A stretch of DNA of 64,000 nucleotides, taken from positions 212,460-276,459 of the forward strand of contig NZ_AZSJ01000003.1 in the NCBI RefSeq assembly GCF_000516555.1. Direction: 5' to 3'. This DNA is from Afipia sp. P52-10. Lineage in GTDB: Bacteria; Pseudomonadota; Alphaproteobacteria; Rhizobiales; Xanthobacteraceae. The notes under the pieces were generated by a model that worked only from the letters and a program-made list of their open reading frames with translations, was not told the origin of the DNA and searched no databases. Below are positions 18,010 through 26,656 of this stretch, one piece after another (the first letter of the stretch is position 1; the number at the start of each line of letters is the position of its first letter). Position numbers and translations under genes: made by a program.

Positions 18010-18780
18010 TTACTTCCGCCCCGGATAGCTCACCGCCATGCCGGCACGCACGTCCTGCTGCACGCCATATTGCGGGAACGGGTAGCGGAAGCCGTTCTTC
18101 GACAGCGCCTTCATGCCAGTGATCGCGCTGACGAGGTATTCCGGCGGCGTTGCCATCAGCATCTCCTCGTCCAGCACCCCGCCATAGCGGCGCTCGGCGA
18201 AGCAGGGAATCGACAGGCTCGGTTGCCGCAGCGTCAGCGCCCGTCCCCATGAATCGGCACACGCCGATTCACCGACCACGCTCCAATCGAATCGCTTGTA
18301 GCCCGCCCACTGCAGGCCATTGATGAAATAGATCATGGCTCCCGGCGTGGCATAGAACAGCGCGATGTCCGGCGGATCGAGCTGCGCCTTCGACAGCGGC
18401 GCCACCGCGAGCGCATCGTATTTGCCGTCCGGCACGCAATGCATCGCCGACTGGTGCGCGGTCGCGTCCTCGAGCGTGGAAAACCATACGCCCTTCATGT
18501 GCTGGCCGGATTGCCAGGCCTCGGTCTTCGCGTTGCCGAGACCAACCACCGCGCGGCATTGCGCACCGACGAGATCGTCCGACGTGATGCCCACCGTCCA
18601 GCCGAGCCGTGAGGCCTGACCGACGATCTGGTCGAGGGTGTGAATCGATTGCGGCCGGCGAATCTTCGGGATCGCTTCCATATCCTCGCGGCGCTCAAAC
18701 ATCTTCATGCCGAAGGGAATGGTGCGAAGCTTGAGCAGCGACGACAATTCGTCAACCAGCGCTGGCCAGTCATAGGTCAT
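18010..18780 (-). CDS. DUF169 family protein
   Basis: A 256-aa cytosolic protein of the DUF169 type, found near metal or methyl-group metabolism genes in many prokaryotes. Conserved-looking parts are RTIPFGMKMF, VGITSDDLVGAQCRAVVGL, a long middle region with SAMHCVPDGKYDALAVAPL, and SIPCFAERRYGG. The two short Cys motifs (AQCRA, SIPCFAERR) are typical of the family and may bind a cofactor. The start at 18780 is backed by AGGAAA eight bases upstream; the frame extends 16 codons further without support. Biochemical role unknown. Confidence 0.75.
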   Translation of the reverse strand: MTYDWPALVDELSSLLKLRTIPFGMKMFERREDMEAIPKIRRPQSIHTLDQIVGQASRLGWTVGITSDDLVGAQCRAVVGLGNAKTEAWQSGQHMKGVWFSTLEDATAHQSAMHCVPDGKYDALAVAPLSKAQLDPPDIALFYATPGAMIYFINGLQWAGYKRFDWSVVGESACADSWGRALTLRQPSLSIPCFAERRYGGVLDEEMLMATPPEYLVSAITGMKALSKNGFRYPFPQYGVQQDVRAGMAVSYPGRK

Positions 18781-18902
18781 GGAAGTTTCCTCGTTGTTGT
18801 TCGTGGAACCTAGCGCAATCGACCACACGGCGCTATCGCGTTAAGCCTAACGCGGCGGCTGCATTCTCGTGAAAATATGCAGGAACGGCGGGAAAAGGCC
18901 TT

Positions 18903-19034
18903 TCAGCCGCCGGAAAGCTGGGAATATCCGCTGATGATCGATGCCAGCGCGACCACGACAGCGGCAACGATCAAGAGGACGTCGAACGCAGACATCCGTT
19001 TCATTGCCAAGAAATCTCGAATTCGTCTGATCAT
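18903..19034 (-). CDS. Candidate 43-aa single-span membrane protein
   Basis: The minus strand encodes a basic N-terminus (MIRRIRDFLAMKRMS), one clean membrane helix (AFDVLLIVAAVVVALASIISGY) and a short polar tail ending at TGA 18903-18905. A second ATG at 19004 would give 33 aa starting MKRMS. Codon third positions in the helix part are mostly G/C, as in neighbouring genes. No strong Shine-Dalgarno is visible for either start. It lies between the DUF169 gene and the molybdopterin oxidoreductase, on the same strand. Confidence 0.4.
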   Translation of the reverse strand: MIRRIRDFLAMKRMSAFDVLLIVAAVVVALASIISGYSQLSGG

Positions 19035-19227
19035 TTGCGAGGATTTACGGGCCACTTTTGAATCAATTCTGAATCCGATTAACTAAACTCGGGCCTATCC
19101 TCATATCCGTAGAAATACGATCAGAACGTCGATCAACTGACCGTGAGGCCGGTCGCGACCTTGCCAAAAATGAGCGCCGCCCACGCCGCAGCGCCCGTCT
19201 ACGATCGCGACAAGAGACCGTTTACGA

Positions 19228-21561
19228 TCATCCGCGCGATGCAACGACGCGCAAGCTGCTCGTTGCCGGTGGATCAAACGTCTTGATCGGCGGCAGGTTG
19301 CCGGTGAAGCGCTCGACCTGAACGGTGGTGAGCTGACCACAGCAGCCCTGCGCCAGCGACGAGGTGCCGATGTCGCGCGTCAGCACGTTCGGATTGCCAT
19401 GCACGCACAGCGGATTGTCCTCGTTCGCGTCTTCTGGATCGTACCATGCTCCAGTCGGCAACCGCACGACACCAGGACGGATATCGTCCGTCACATGCGC
19501 GGTGGCGAGGCAGGCGCCGCGCGCGTTGAACAGCTTGACGATGTCGCCATCCTTGATGCTGCGCGCCTTGGCGTCATCGGGATGGATGCTCATCACCTCG
19601 CGGCCGCGCCGCTTCTCCGCATCGCTGTGACCGCCGAAGTCGAACTGGCTGTGCAGCCGCGATGCGGGCTGATTGGCCACGAGATGCAACGGCGCTTCCG
19701 CGTCCGGCACATCGGTCGGCGGCAGCCAGGTCGGATGGCCAGGGCAGTCAGCGTAGCCGAAGCTCGCGATCGTCTTCGAAAAGATCTCGATCTTGCCGCT
19801 CGGCGTCGGCAGCGGCTTTCCTTCCGGATCATCACGGAACGCGCGCAGGATGCCACCATCCTCAGGCGCCGCGGGCAGTTCAAGCTCACCGTCGCGCCAG
19901 AAGCTGTCGAAATCCGGTGCCGGCAGGTTCTTGGCCGCGAGCGCCTTCTGCGTGGTCGCATAGATGTGTCGCAGCCAGTCCTTGGTCGTGCGGCCTTCGG
20001 TGAACGCCTCCCGCTTGCCGAGCCGTTCGGCAAGATCGGTGAAGATGTCGTAGTCGTCGCGCGCGTGCGCAAACGGCTTTGCCAGCCGCTGCATCGCGAT
20101 CATCAATTGGTCGGTCGGCGTCGCGCCGATATCCTCGCGCTCCAGCGTCATCGTGCACGGCAGCACGATATCGGCATGACGCGCGGTCGCGGTCCAGGCG
20201 ATCTCATGCACCACCAGCGTCTCAAGCCCGAAGAAGGCGCGGCGCAGGCGGTTCAGATCCTGATGGTGGTGGAACGGATTGCCGCCGGCCCAATACACCA
20301 GGCGAATGTCCGGATAGGTGAGTTTCTGGCCATTGTAGTCGAAAGGCTGACCGGGGTTCAGCAACATGTCGGAGATGCGCGCGACCGGAATGAAGTCGCT
20401 GACGCCATTGCGGCCCTGCGGCAAGGCGGCGACCGGCACCGCGTTCGACTTCTTGCCGTAATTCGCCACGGCACCGAGCGCATAGTTGTAGCCGCCGCCC
20501 GGCAGGCCAATCTGCCCCAGCATTGCCGCCAGCACCGCGCACATCCACACCGGCTGCTCACCGTGCTCCGAGCGCTGCATCGAATGCGAGGCGACGATCA
20601 GCACGCGCTTGTTGACCAGGCGGCGCGTCAGCGTCTCGATCTTGGCCGCGGGAATGTCACAGATCGATGCTGCCCAGGCAGGCGTCTTCGGCACGCCGTC
20701 GCTGCGGCCCATCAGGTAGGCCTCGAACACGTCCCAGCCGACGCAATGGCTGTCGAGAAAAGCGCGGTCGTGCAGGCCTTCGGCAACCAGCGTGTAGGCC
20801 ATGCCCAGCATCAACGCCGTGTCGGTCCCCGGAATCGGCGCCAGCCACTCGGCCTGCGCATCCGCCGGCAGATCGGAGCGCTGCGGGCTGACGACGATGA
20901 ATTCCGTGCCGCGCGCCCGCGCCTTGGCCATGTCCACCCGTTCGGTATGCTGGGTTATTCCGCCGGAGGCCACGCGGGAGTTCTTCGACGCCATGCCGCC
21001 AAAAGCGAGCACGATGTCGGTGTACTTGACGATGTCGCTCCAGGCGACGTTCCGGCGGGTGACGTCATCGTAGCCGCCGAGCACATGCGGCAGAATCACG
21101 TTTGAGGCGCCGGCGCTGTAGCTGTTGACCGAGCGGACGTAACCGCCGAGCGCGGTGTTCAGGAAACGGTGAATCTGGCTTTGGGCGTGGTGGAAGCGGC
21201 CAGCGCTGGACCACCCGTAGGAGCCGCCGAAAATGGCGCCGACGCCGTGCGTATCGCGCACGCGGCCGAGTTCCTTGGCCAGCAGATCGAGCACCTCGCC
21301 CCATTCCATCGGCACGAATTCATCGCGGCCGCGACGGTCGTCCTTGCCGGGGCCTCGCTCCAGCCAACCGCGCCGGACGTAGGGCCGGTCGATTCGCACC
21401 TTGTGCCGCAGCGCGGACGGAAAATTCTGGATGATCGGATTGGGATCGGGGTCGCTCGGATGCGGGGTGACGACCAGGGTATCGCCCTCCCACTTGCCGC
21501 TGAAGGCGCCCCAATGGGAGCTATGGGTGCCACCAAGAACCTCGTCCGCAACGTCCGTCAT
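19228..21561 (-). CDS. Molybdopterin oxidoreductase (BisC/TorZ-type)
   Basis: A 777-aa DMSO-reductase-family enzyme. It lacks the N-terminal [4Fe-4S] cysteines, as expected for the BisC/TorA/DorA branch. The Mo ligand is the serine in NSYSAGASNVILP. The molybdopterin contacts AFGGMASKNSRVA and the C-terminal dinucleotide-binding region (LHLVANQPASRLHSQFD) are present. No Tat signal is seen, so it is probably cytosolic like biotin sulfoxide reductase, reducing an S- or N-oxide such as biotin or methionine sulfoxide. The ATG at 21561 is preferred (GGTGGA about five bases upstream) over the one five codons earlier. Confidence 0.85.
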   Translation of the reverse strand: MTDVADEVLGGTHSSHWGAFSGKWEGDTLVVTPHPSDPDPNPIIQNFPSALRHKVRIDRPYVRRGWLERGPGKDDRRGRDEFVPMEWGEVLDLLAKELGRVRDTHGVGAIFGGSYGWSSAGRFHHAQSQIHRFLNTALGGYVRSVNSYSAGASNVILPHVLGGYDDVTRRNVAWSDIVKYTDIVLAFGGMASKNSRVASGGITQHTERVDMAKARARGTEFIVVSPQRSDLPADAQAEWLAPIPGTDTALMLGMAYTLVAEGLHDRAFLDSHCVGWDVFEAYLMGRSDGVPKTPAWAASICDIPAAKIETLTRRLVNKRVLIVASHSMQRSEHGEQPVWMCAVLAAMLGQIGLPGGGYNYALGAVANYGKKSNAVPVAALPQGRNGVSDFIPVARISDMLLNPGQPFDYNGQKLTYPDIRLVYWAGGNPFHHHQDLNRLRRAFFGLETLVVHEIAWTATARHADIVLPCTMTLEREDIGATPTDQLMIAMQRLAKPFAHARDDYDIFTDLAERLGKREAFTEGRTTKDWLRHIYATTQKALAAKNLPAPDFDSFWRDGELELPAAPEDGGILRAFRDDPEGKPLPTPSGKIEIFSKTIASFGYADCPGHPTWLPPTDVPDAEAPLHLVANQPASRLHSQFDFGGHSDAEKRRGREVMSIHPDDAKARSIKDGDIVKLFNARGACLATAHVTDDIRPGVVRLPTGAWYDPEDANEDNPLCVHGNPNVLTRDIGTSSLAQGCCGQLTTVQVERFTGNLPPIKTFDPPATSSLRVVASRG

Positions 21562-21856
21562 CCATTCCACCCGCATCGGTTAGCTATTGGGATACGGCCC
21601 GGCCAGCCGGGCACACCCGAAAACGCAGCGAAACTTACGGGTTAACGCCGCCTCTGTCATCGGGAACATGGGCGTTGCAGGGCAATTATGCAGAGGCGCG
21701 AGAAACCGTTTTACGTCTCTGCCTGATGCTGAGCAGCGCGAACCGCGCGTCTCGGAAGGATGACTGTTGGCACCGGCTTGGCCTCATAGTTCGAGACGGT
21801 CTCGCAGACCTCATCACCATGAGGGTCCAGATCGAAGATCATGGTCTTAATCGGCC

Positions 21857-22618
21857 TCAGCGCTTCAGCCGATAGCCCGTGCTGAAGATCCACCACACGA
21901 TGCCAAGGCACAGACACAGGAACACCAGCGTCATCCCCAGGCTGACGCCGACGCCGACGTCGGCGATGTTGTAGAAGCTCCAGCGGAAACCGGAGACGAG
22001 ATAGACGATCGGATTGAACAGCGCCACCGTCTGCCACAACGGCGGCAGCACATTGATCGAGTAGAACGTGCCGCCGAGAAAGGTCAGCGGCGTGATGATC
22101 AGCAGCGGGATGAACTGCAGCTGCTCGAAGCCATCCGCCCAGATGCCGATGATGAAACCGAGCATGCTGAACGTGACGGCCGTCAGCACCAGAAACGCGA
22201 TCATCCAGAGCGGATGAGCGATCTGCAACGGCACGAAGAAACCCGCGGTGGCCAGGATGATCAACCCCAGAATGATCGACTTGCTGGCGGCGGCGCCGAC
22301 ATAGCCGACCACGATCTCGATCGGCGAAATCGGCGCCGACAGGATTTCGTAGATGGTGCCGACGAATTTCGGGAAATAGATTCCGAACGAAGCATTCGAC
22401 ACGCTTTGCGTCAGCAGCGTCAGCATGATCAGACCGGGCACGATGAACGAGCCATAGGCAACGCCCTCGATCTCGGTGATGCGCGAGCCGATCGCAGCGC
22501 CAAACACCACGAAATAGAGCGAGGTCGAGATCACCGGCGAGACGATGCTTTGCAGCAGCGTACGCCCGGTGCGCGCCATCTCGAACTTGTAGATTGCGAG
22601 AGCCGCCCGCCAGTTCAT
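21857..22618 (-). CDS. ABC-2 type transporter permease
   Basis: A 253-aa inner-membrane protein with about six hydrophobic segments and the ABC-2 signature around [26 protein letters not shown]. The closing TM pair surrounds [20 protein letters not shown] and [14 protein letters not shown]. It works with the ATPase encoded just upstream (4-bp overlap at 22615-22618) as an exporter, by analogy with NodJ/YadH-type permeases. The substrate may be a lipid, a polysaccharide or a drug; sequence alone does not decide. Confidence 0.88.
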   Translation of the reverse strand: MNWRAALAIYKFEMARTGRTLLQSIVSPVISTSLYFVVFGAAIGSRITEIEGVAYGSFIVPGLIMLTLLTQSVSNASFGIYFPKFVGTIYEILSAPISPIEIVVGYVGAAASKSIILGLIILATAGFFVPLQIAHPLWMIAFLVLTAVTFSMLGFIIGIWADGFEQLQFIPLLIITPLTFLGGTFYSINVLPPLWQTVALFNPIVYLVSGFRWSFYNIADVGVGVSLGMTLVFLCLCLGIVWWIFSTGYRLKR

Positions 22619-23541
22619 GCCCGCTGCCTCACTAGATCAACGAAGATATCCTCGAGCGAACTCTGCGTCGTATGCAGATCCTTGAAGCCTATGCCCGCGG
22701 CGCTGAGGTCATCCAGCAACGCGGTGATGCCGGTGCGCTCGCCCTGGGTGTCGTAGGTGTAGACCAGCTCGTTGCCCTGATCGGCGAGCGTCAGATCATG
22801 CCCTGCGAGCGCCGTCGGCACCGCATCCAACCGCTTCTGCAGGTGCAGCGTCAGCTGCTTCTTGCCGAGCTTGCGCATCAGCTCGCTCTTCTCCTCGACC
22901 AGTACGATTTCACCCTTGTTGATGACGCCGATCCGGTCGGCCATCTCCTCGGCTTCCTCGATGTAATGCGTGGTCAGGACGATAGTGACGCCGGAGGCGC
23001 GCAGCGCACGCACCATTTCCCACATGTCCTTGCGCAATTCGACGTCAACACCGGCGGTCGGCTCATCGAGAAACAGGACGCTCGGCTCATGCGCAAGCGC
23101 CTTGGCGATCATCACACGCCGCTTCATACCGCCGGACAGGGTGATGATCTTGTTGTCTTTCTTGTCCCAGAGCGACAGGTCCTTCAGCACCTTCTCGATG
23201 TGGGCAGGATTGGCCGGCTTGCCGAACAGGCCGCGGCTGAAGCTGACCGTCGCCCACACCGTCTCGAACGAATCGGTTGCGAGTTCCTGCGGCACCAGGC
23301 CGATCAGCGAACGCGCCGCCCGATAATCGGCGATGATATCGTGACCGCCGACGGTGACCACGCCGCCACTCGGATTGACGATGCCGCAGACGATGCCGAT
23401 CAGCGTCGTCTTGCCGGCGCCATTCGGCCCGAGCAGCGCGAAAATCTCGCCGCGATGGATGTCGAGGTTGATGGTCTTCAGCGCTTGAAAGCCTGAACCA
23501 TAGGTCTTCGACAGACCCGAGACCGAAATGATCGATTGCAT
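22615..23541 (-). CDS. ABC-2 type transporter ATP-binding protein
   Basis: A 308-aa ATPase with Walker [10 protein letters not shown] (about 38-46), signature [19 protein letters not shown] and Walker [13 protein letters not shown], followed by the H-loop [18 protein letters not shown]. The C-terminal 80 residues are the extra domain common to NodI/CcmA-like and YadG-like ATPases. Its stop overlaps the permease start by four bases, so the two are translationally coupled. Exporter of unknown substrate. It is divergent from the glycosyltransferase gene at 23795. Confidence 0.9.
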   Translation of the reverse strand: MQSIISVSGLSKTYGSGFQALKTINLDIHRGEIFALLGPNGAGKTTLIGIVCGIVNPSGGVVTVGGHDIIADYRAARSLIGLVPQELATDSFETVWATVSFSRGLFGKPANPAHIEKVLKDLSLWDKKDNKIITLSGGMKRRVMIAKALAHEPSVLFLDEPTAGVDVELRKDMWEMVRALRASGVTIVLTTHYIEEAEEMADRIGVINKGEIVLVEEKSELMRKLGKKQLTLHLQKRLDAVPTALAGHDLTLADQGNELVYTYDTQGERTGITALLDDLSAAGIGFKDLHTTQSSLEDIFVDLVRQRA

Positions 23542-23794
23542 GGGAAGTCAGCGCTGGTTCGTCAGAGTCCGGCTGGGGGAAGCCAGAGCCCAAAGGTGAG
23601 AAGGCCCGCCCGGCAGGGCGAGAGACATTTAAGCCATGTTCGCAAATGAACAAGAGTGCAGCCGACGTCTTCCGCAAACAATTACCGTGAATCGGGCCAA
23701 TATAAATGCCGGCGAATCGATTGACGATGCTGGGATTTTCGGCCTTTGATCCTTGCCAGTTCCACACCGATCAAGGCGCAGGCCCTTTCAGCGG

Positions 23795-24841
23795 ATGATC
23801 TTCACGAAGAAGCCTTATGTGCATGCCGGCGAGCGCAAACCCGCCAGAATCCTCGCCCTGTTCTCCGACGGCTTTATCGGCGACATCCGCATCAAACCCT
23901 ATCTGAACGCCCTGCTCGGCCGCGGCGTGATCGCCGACTACCGCATCGCCGACCGCGCGATGACGCTGACCGGTCCCGGTCCGTACGCGTTTACGCATAT
24001 CTGGTGTCAGCGGAACATCTCGTCGGCCCAATTCTCGTTCCTGAAGGCGCACCGTCATGTGCCGATCGTTTACGACCTCGACGACCTGCTGACACAGATT
24101 CCCGATTTCGTCGCCTCCTCGAAGCGCGCCACCCATAACCGAATCATCTGGTGTCTGCAGAACGCAACCTGCGTCACCGTCGCAAGCGAGGCGCTGCGGG
24201 CGCATCTGCGGCAGCAGGTGGCAGCGACTGAAGGCAAGATCGCCGTGCTGAAGAATGGCTGCGCCGACGCAGGACCGCCACAGCACAACGGCGAGAACCG
24301 GCAACTGGTCTGGACGTCCAGCGACGTGCCGTTCTTTTTGCGCGAGCACCCAGACTTCGTGCGACGGCTCGCGGAGCTGCTCAATCGCAGCGGCTACGAG
24401 GCCGTCCTGATCGGCCGGTTCGACGTGGAAATCCGCAGCGCATTCGCGCAAGCGCACCACATCAGCCACCTCGACTTCCTGTCGTTCCGCAACTACCTGC
24501 GCAGCCGCGCCGGCGGCATTGCCATCGCGCCGCTGCCGATGCAGTTGCCGGCAAAAGCGCAGCAGTATTTCGATGCGAAATCGGACGTGAAGCTGGTGGA
24601 CTACCTGTCGGCCGGGCTCGTGCCGATCGTCAGCCGCGCCCTGCCCTATGCCACCTCGGAGCTGTTCATGCCGCAGCTTGCCGCCAAGTCCGCCGACGAG
24701 ATGCTGCAAATCGTCGAAACCTGCATCGCAACCCCCGATATGATCCGCCAGCAGATCGACACCACGATCCACCAGCCCGGACTGCTGGCGCAACGAACCT
24801 TTGCCGAACTGTCGAAGGTGCTGGATCCTTTGTTCATCTGA
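23795..24841 (+). CDS. Glycosyltransferase-like protein (GT-B type)
   Basis: A 348-aa protein. The N-terminal half has Rossmann-like strands (ILALFSDGFIGDIRIKPYLNALLG; VPIVYDLDDLL). The C-terminal half has the donor-site pattern DVKLVDYLSAGLVPIVS, typical of family-4-like glycosyltransferases. The frame is open 14 codons earlier; ATG 23795 was picked because it begins the structured region, but neither start has a good ribosome site. The last 8 bp overlap the convergent ABC transporter gene. It may act on a cell-surface glycan; acceptor unknown. Confidence 0.7.
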   Translation: MIFTKKPYVHAGERKPARILALFSDGFIGDIRIKPYLNALLGRGVIADYRIADRAMTLTGPGPYAFTHIWCQRNISSAQFSFLKAHRHVPIVYDLDDLLTQIPDFVASSKRATHNRIIWCLQNATCVTVASEALRAHLRQQVAATEGKIAVLKNGCADAGPPQHNGENRQLVWTSSDVPFFLREHPDFVRRLAELLNRSGYEAVLIGRFDVEIRSAFAQAHHISHLDFLSFRNYLRSRAGGIAIAPLPMQLPAKAQQYFDAKSDVKLVDYLSAGLVPIVSRALPYATSELFMPQLAAKSADEMLQIVETCIATPDMIRQQIDTTIHQPGLLAQRTFAELSKVLDPLFI

Positions 24842-26579
24842 ATGCGCAGATCACTTCGGCACCGACACGCGCCTCGTCATCCGGCGCTGGCCCGAGCTGA
24901 AGGCAGCGCAGATGAGCAATCCCTTGCGGCGGCCGATGGGCGATGATGACGAGGGCCGCCTGCGGCAGCGTCGTGCACAACAACTCCATCAGCATGCGCT
25001 CGGAGTCGGTGTCGAGCGCGCTGGTCGCCTCGTCGAGGAATACCCAATCCGGCTTCGATGCGATCACCCGCGCCAATGCCAACCGCTGCTGTTCGCCGAC
25101 CGAAAGGCCGCTGACAATCCCCTCCTCCGCCGCGAGGCGATGACCGAGGCCGACCTTGCGCAACAGGCTCTCAACCTCGGCCTGCGACAGCGAACCGGGC
25201 AAGGCGGGATAGACCGCCGAGGCGGCAAGGCTGTCGAGCGGCTGATAGACCTGCTGCGGCAGGATGCAGACGCGCCCGTGCGGGAAGGTGATGTCACCTT
25301 CCGCGTGGGGCCAGAGGCCCGCAAGGGTTTTGAACAGCGTGCTCTTGCCAAGGCCCGAGGCGCCGCTGAGCCAGACCCGCTCGCCGCGGCGAACGGTGAT
25401 ATCTCCGGTCTGCAGGAGCGAGCGACCATCGGGCGCGCGGATCGTGACGCCCGCCATGCGCAACACATCGCCCTGCACTGTCCGTTGCGGACGCGGCAGC
25501 TCGGACGGCACGCCCATGATCGCATCGAGGAAACGCTGCAGCCGGCGCGTGGTCGCCACCAGGTCGGACAGGAACTTGTAGTTGAAGACGAACCACGACA
25601 GCGTCGTCACCACCTGCGAAAACGCGTTGGCAAGCTGCATCAGGCCGCCAAGCGTGATCTTTCCGGCGAGAAACGCCGGCAGCGCCAGGAAGGTCGGAAT
25701 CCGCAGCACGGTCTGGAAGTACGGCCGCGAGAACAGGCCGAAGATGAATTCGCGCCGGATCACCCGATGCCAGATCGTCCCGACCTCCTCGAAGCGTTGC
25801 GCGACCAGCCGGCGCTCGGCCGCCTCGCCGTTCGACAAGGCGATCGCTCCGGCATTTTCCCGGACATGCATCAGGATCGAACGGAAGTCGGCCTCGCGCT
25901 TCTGCTCCTCCGCGAGCAAACCTGCCAGCGGCCGGCCAAGCGCATGGGTCATCAGCACGGCGACCGCCACGTAGACCGGCGCAATCCAGAACATGTAACG
26001 CGGGATATCGATCGCGAGATCGAACAGCGAGAACGACAACGTGAACGTCGCCAGTTGCCAAAGCACGGTCGCGTAGGAATAGAGCGCAACCAGGCTCATG
26101 ACGAAGTCGAGGATGCCGGAGCGCATGCCCTCGTCCCTGCCGAGAATGAACTCGGTGAAGAGATTGCAGTCTTCGGCGATGCGCTGATCCGGATTGTCGA
26201 TGACCTTGTCACGAACGAGCGCCGGGCTGAGCAGCCAGAATGCCTTCCGTGCGGTCCAGCGATCCACGAGCGTCTCGGTCAGCTGCCGCCGCCAGCGCAA
26301 CTGCAACACCTTGCGGATGTAGCGCCCGGAGAGGTAAAGCCCGGAAAGAGCGCCTGCCAGCGCGAAAAACACGCCGATCTGGGTGACGGCGGCGGATACG
26401 TCGAGCTTCTGCAGCGCATTGAAGAAGTCCGCATTCCACTGGATCAGACGCACGTTGATCCGGATGCTCGCGAACTGACAGGCTATGACGATCGCCAGCA
26501 GCAACAGGCTGAGCCACTTGCCAGGGCCGGCATGGGCGATGCGCAGGAAACGCCAGATCTGCTTGATGATGTCACGCAT
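24834..26579 (-). CDS. ABCD/YddA-type ABC transporter (fused permease-ATPase)
   Basis: A 581-aa half transporter. The N-terminal membrane domain (ABC_membrane_2, SbmA/BacA-like) has TMs near 22-40, 66-85, 155-185 and 195-215, with the helix VRLIQWNADFFNALQKLD. The C-terminal ATPase has Walker A SGASGLGKST, signature LSVGEQQRLALARV and Walker B WVFLDEATSALD. Characterised relatives (BacA, ABCD4, Rv1819c) move peptides or cobalamin, often inward. It lies 77 bp downstream of, and on the same strand as, a TonB receptor, which hints at a shared import route. Substrate not proven. Confidence 0.85.
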   Translation of the reverse strand: MRDIIKQIWRFLRIAHAGPGKWLSLLLLAIVIACQFASIRINVRLIQWNADFFNALQKLDVSAAVTQIGVFFALAGALSGLYLSGRYIRKVLQLRWRRQLTETLVDRWTARKAFWLLSPALVRDKVIDNPDQRIAEDCNLFTEFILGRDEGMRSGILDFVMSLVALYSYATVLWQLATFTLSFSLFDLAIDIPRYMFWIAPVYVAVAVLMTHALGRPLAGLLAEEQKREADFRSILMHVRENAGAIALSNGEAAERRLVAQRFEEVGTIWHRVIRREFIFGLFSRPYFQTVLRIPTFLALPAFLAGKITLGGLMQLANAFSQVVTTLSWFVFNYKFLSDLVATTRRLQRFLDAIMGVPSELPRPQRTVQGDVLRMAGVTIRAPDGRSLLQTGDITVRRGERVWLSGASGLGKSTLFKTLAGLWPHAEGDITFPHGRVCILPQQVYQPLDSLAASAVYPALPGSLSQAEVESLLRKVGLGHRLAAEEGIVSGLSVGEQQRLALARVIASKPDWVFLDEATSALDTDSERMLMELLCTTLPQAALVIIAHRPPQGIAHLRCLQLGPAPDDEARVGAEVICAFR

Positions 26580-26613
26580 CGGCTACAGCCTCGTTTGCCG
26601 GAATAGTTCGGAC

Positions 26614-26630
26614 CGGATGCGTTGCATCCG
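26614..26630. terminator. Short hairpin between TonB receptor and ABC gene
   Basis: CGGATGC (26614-26620) pairs with GCATCCG (26624-26630) over a three-base loop, in the 77-bp gap. There is no T-run, so it may instead trim or stabilise a shared mRNA. Confidence 0.35.
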
Positions 26631-26656
26631 ATCCATCCATGGTCGCTCGCGGCGGC

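Noticed and set aside
24801-26606. 601-codon plus-strand frame
   Set aside because: It is a high-GC shadow of the ABC transporter gene on the minus strand; its protein is a low-complexity Arg/Gln/His-rich chain.
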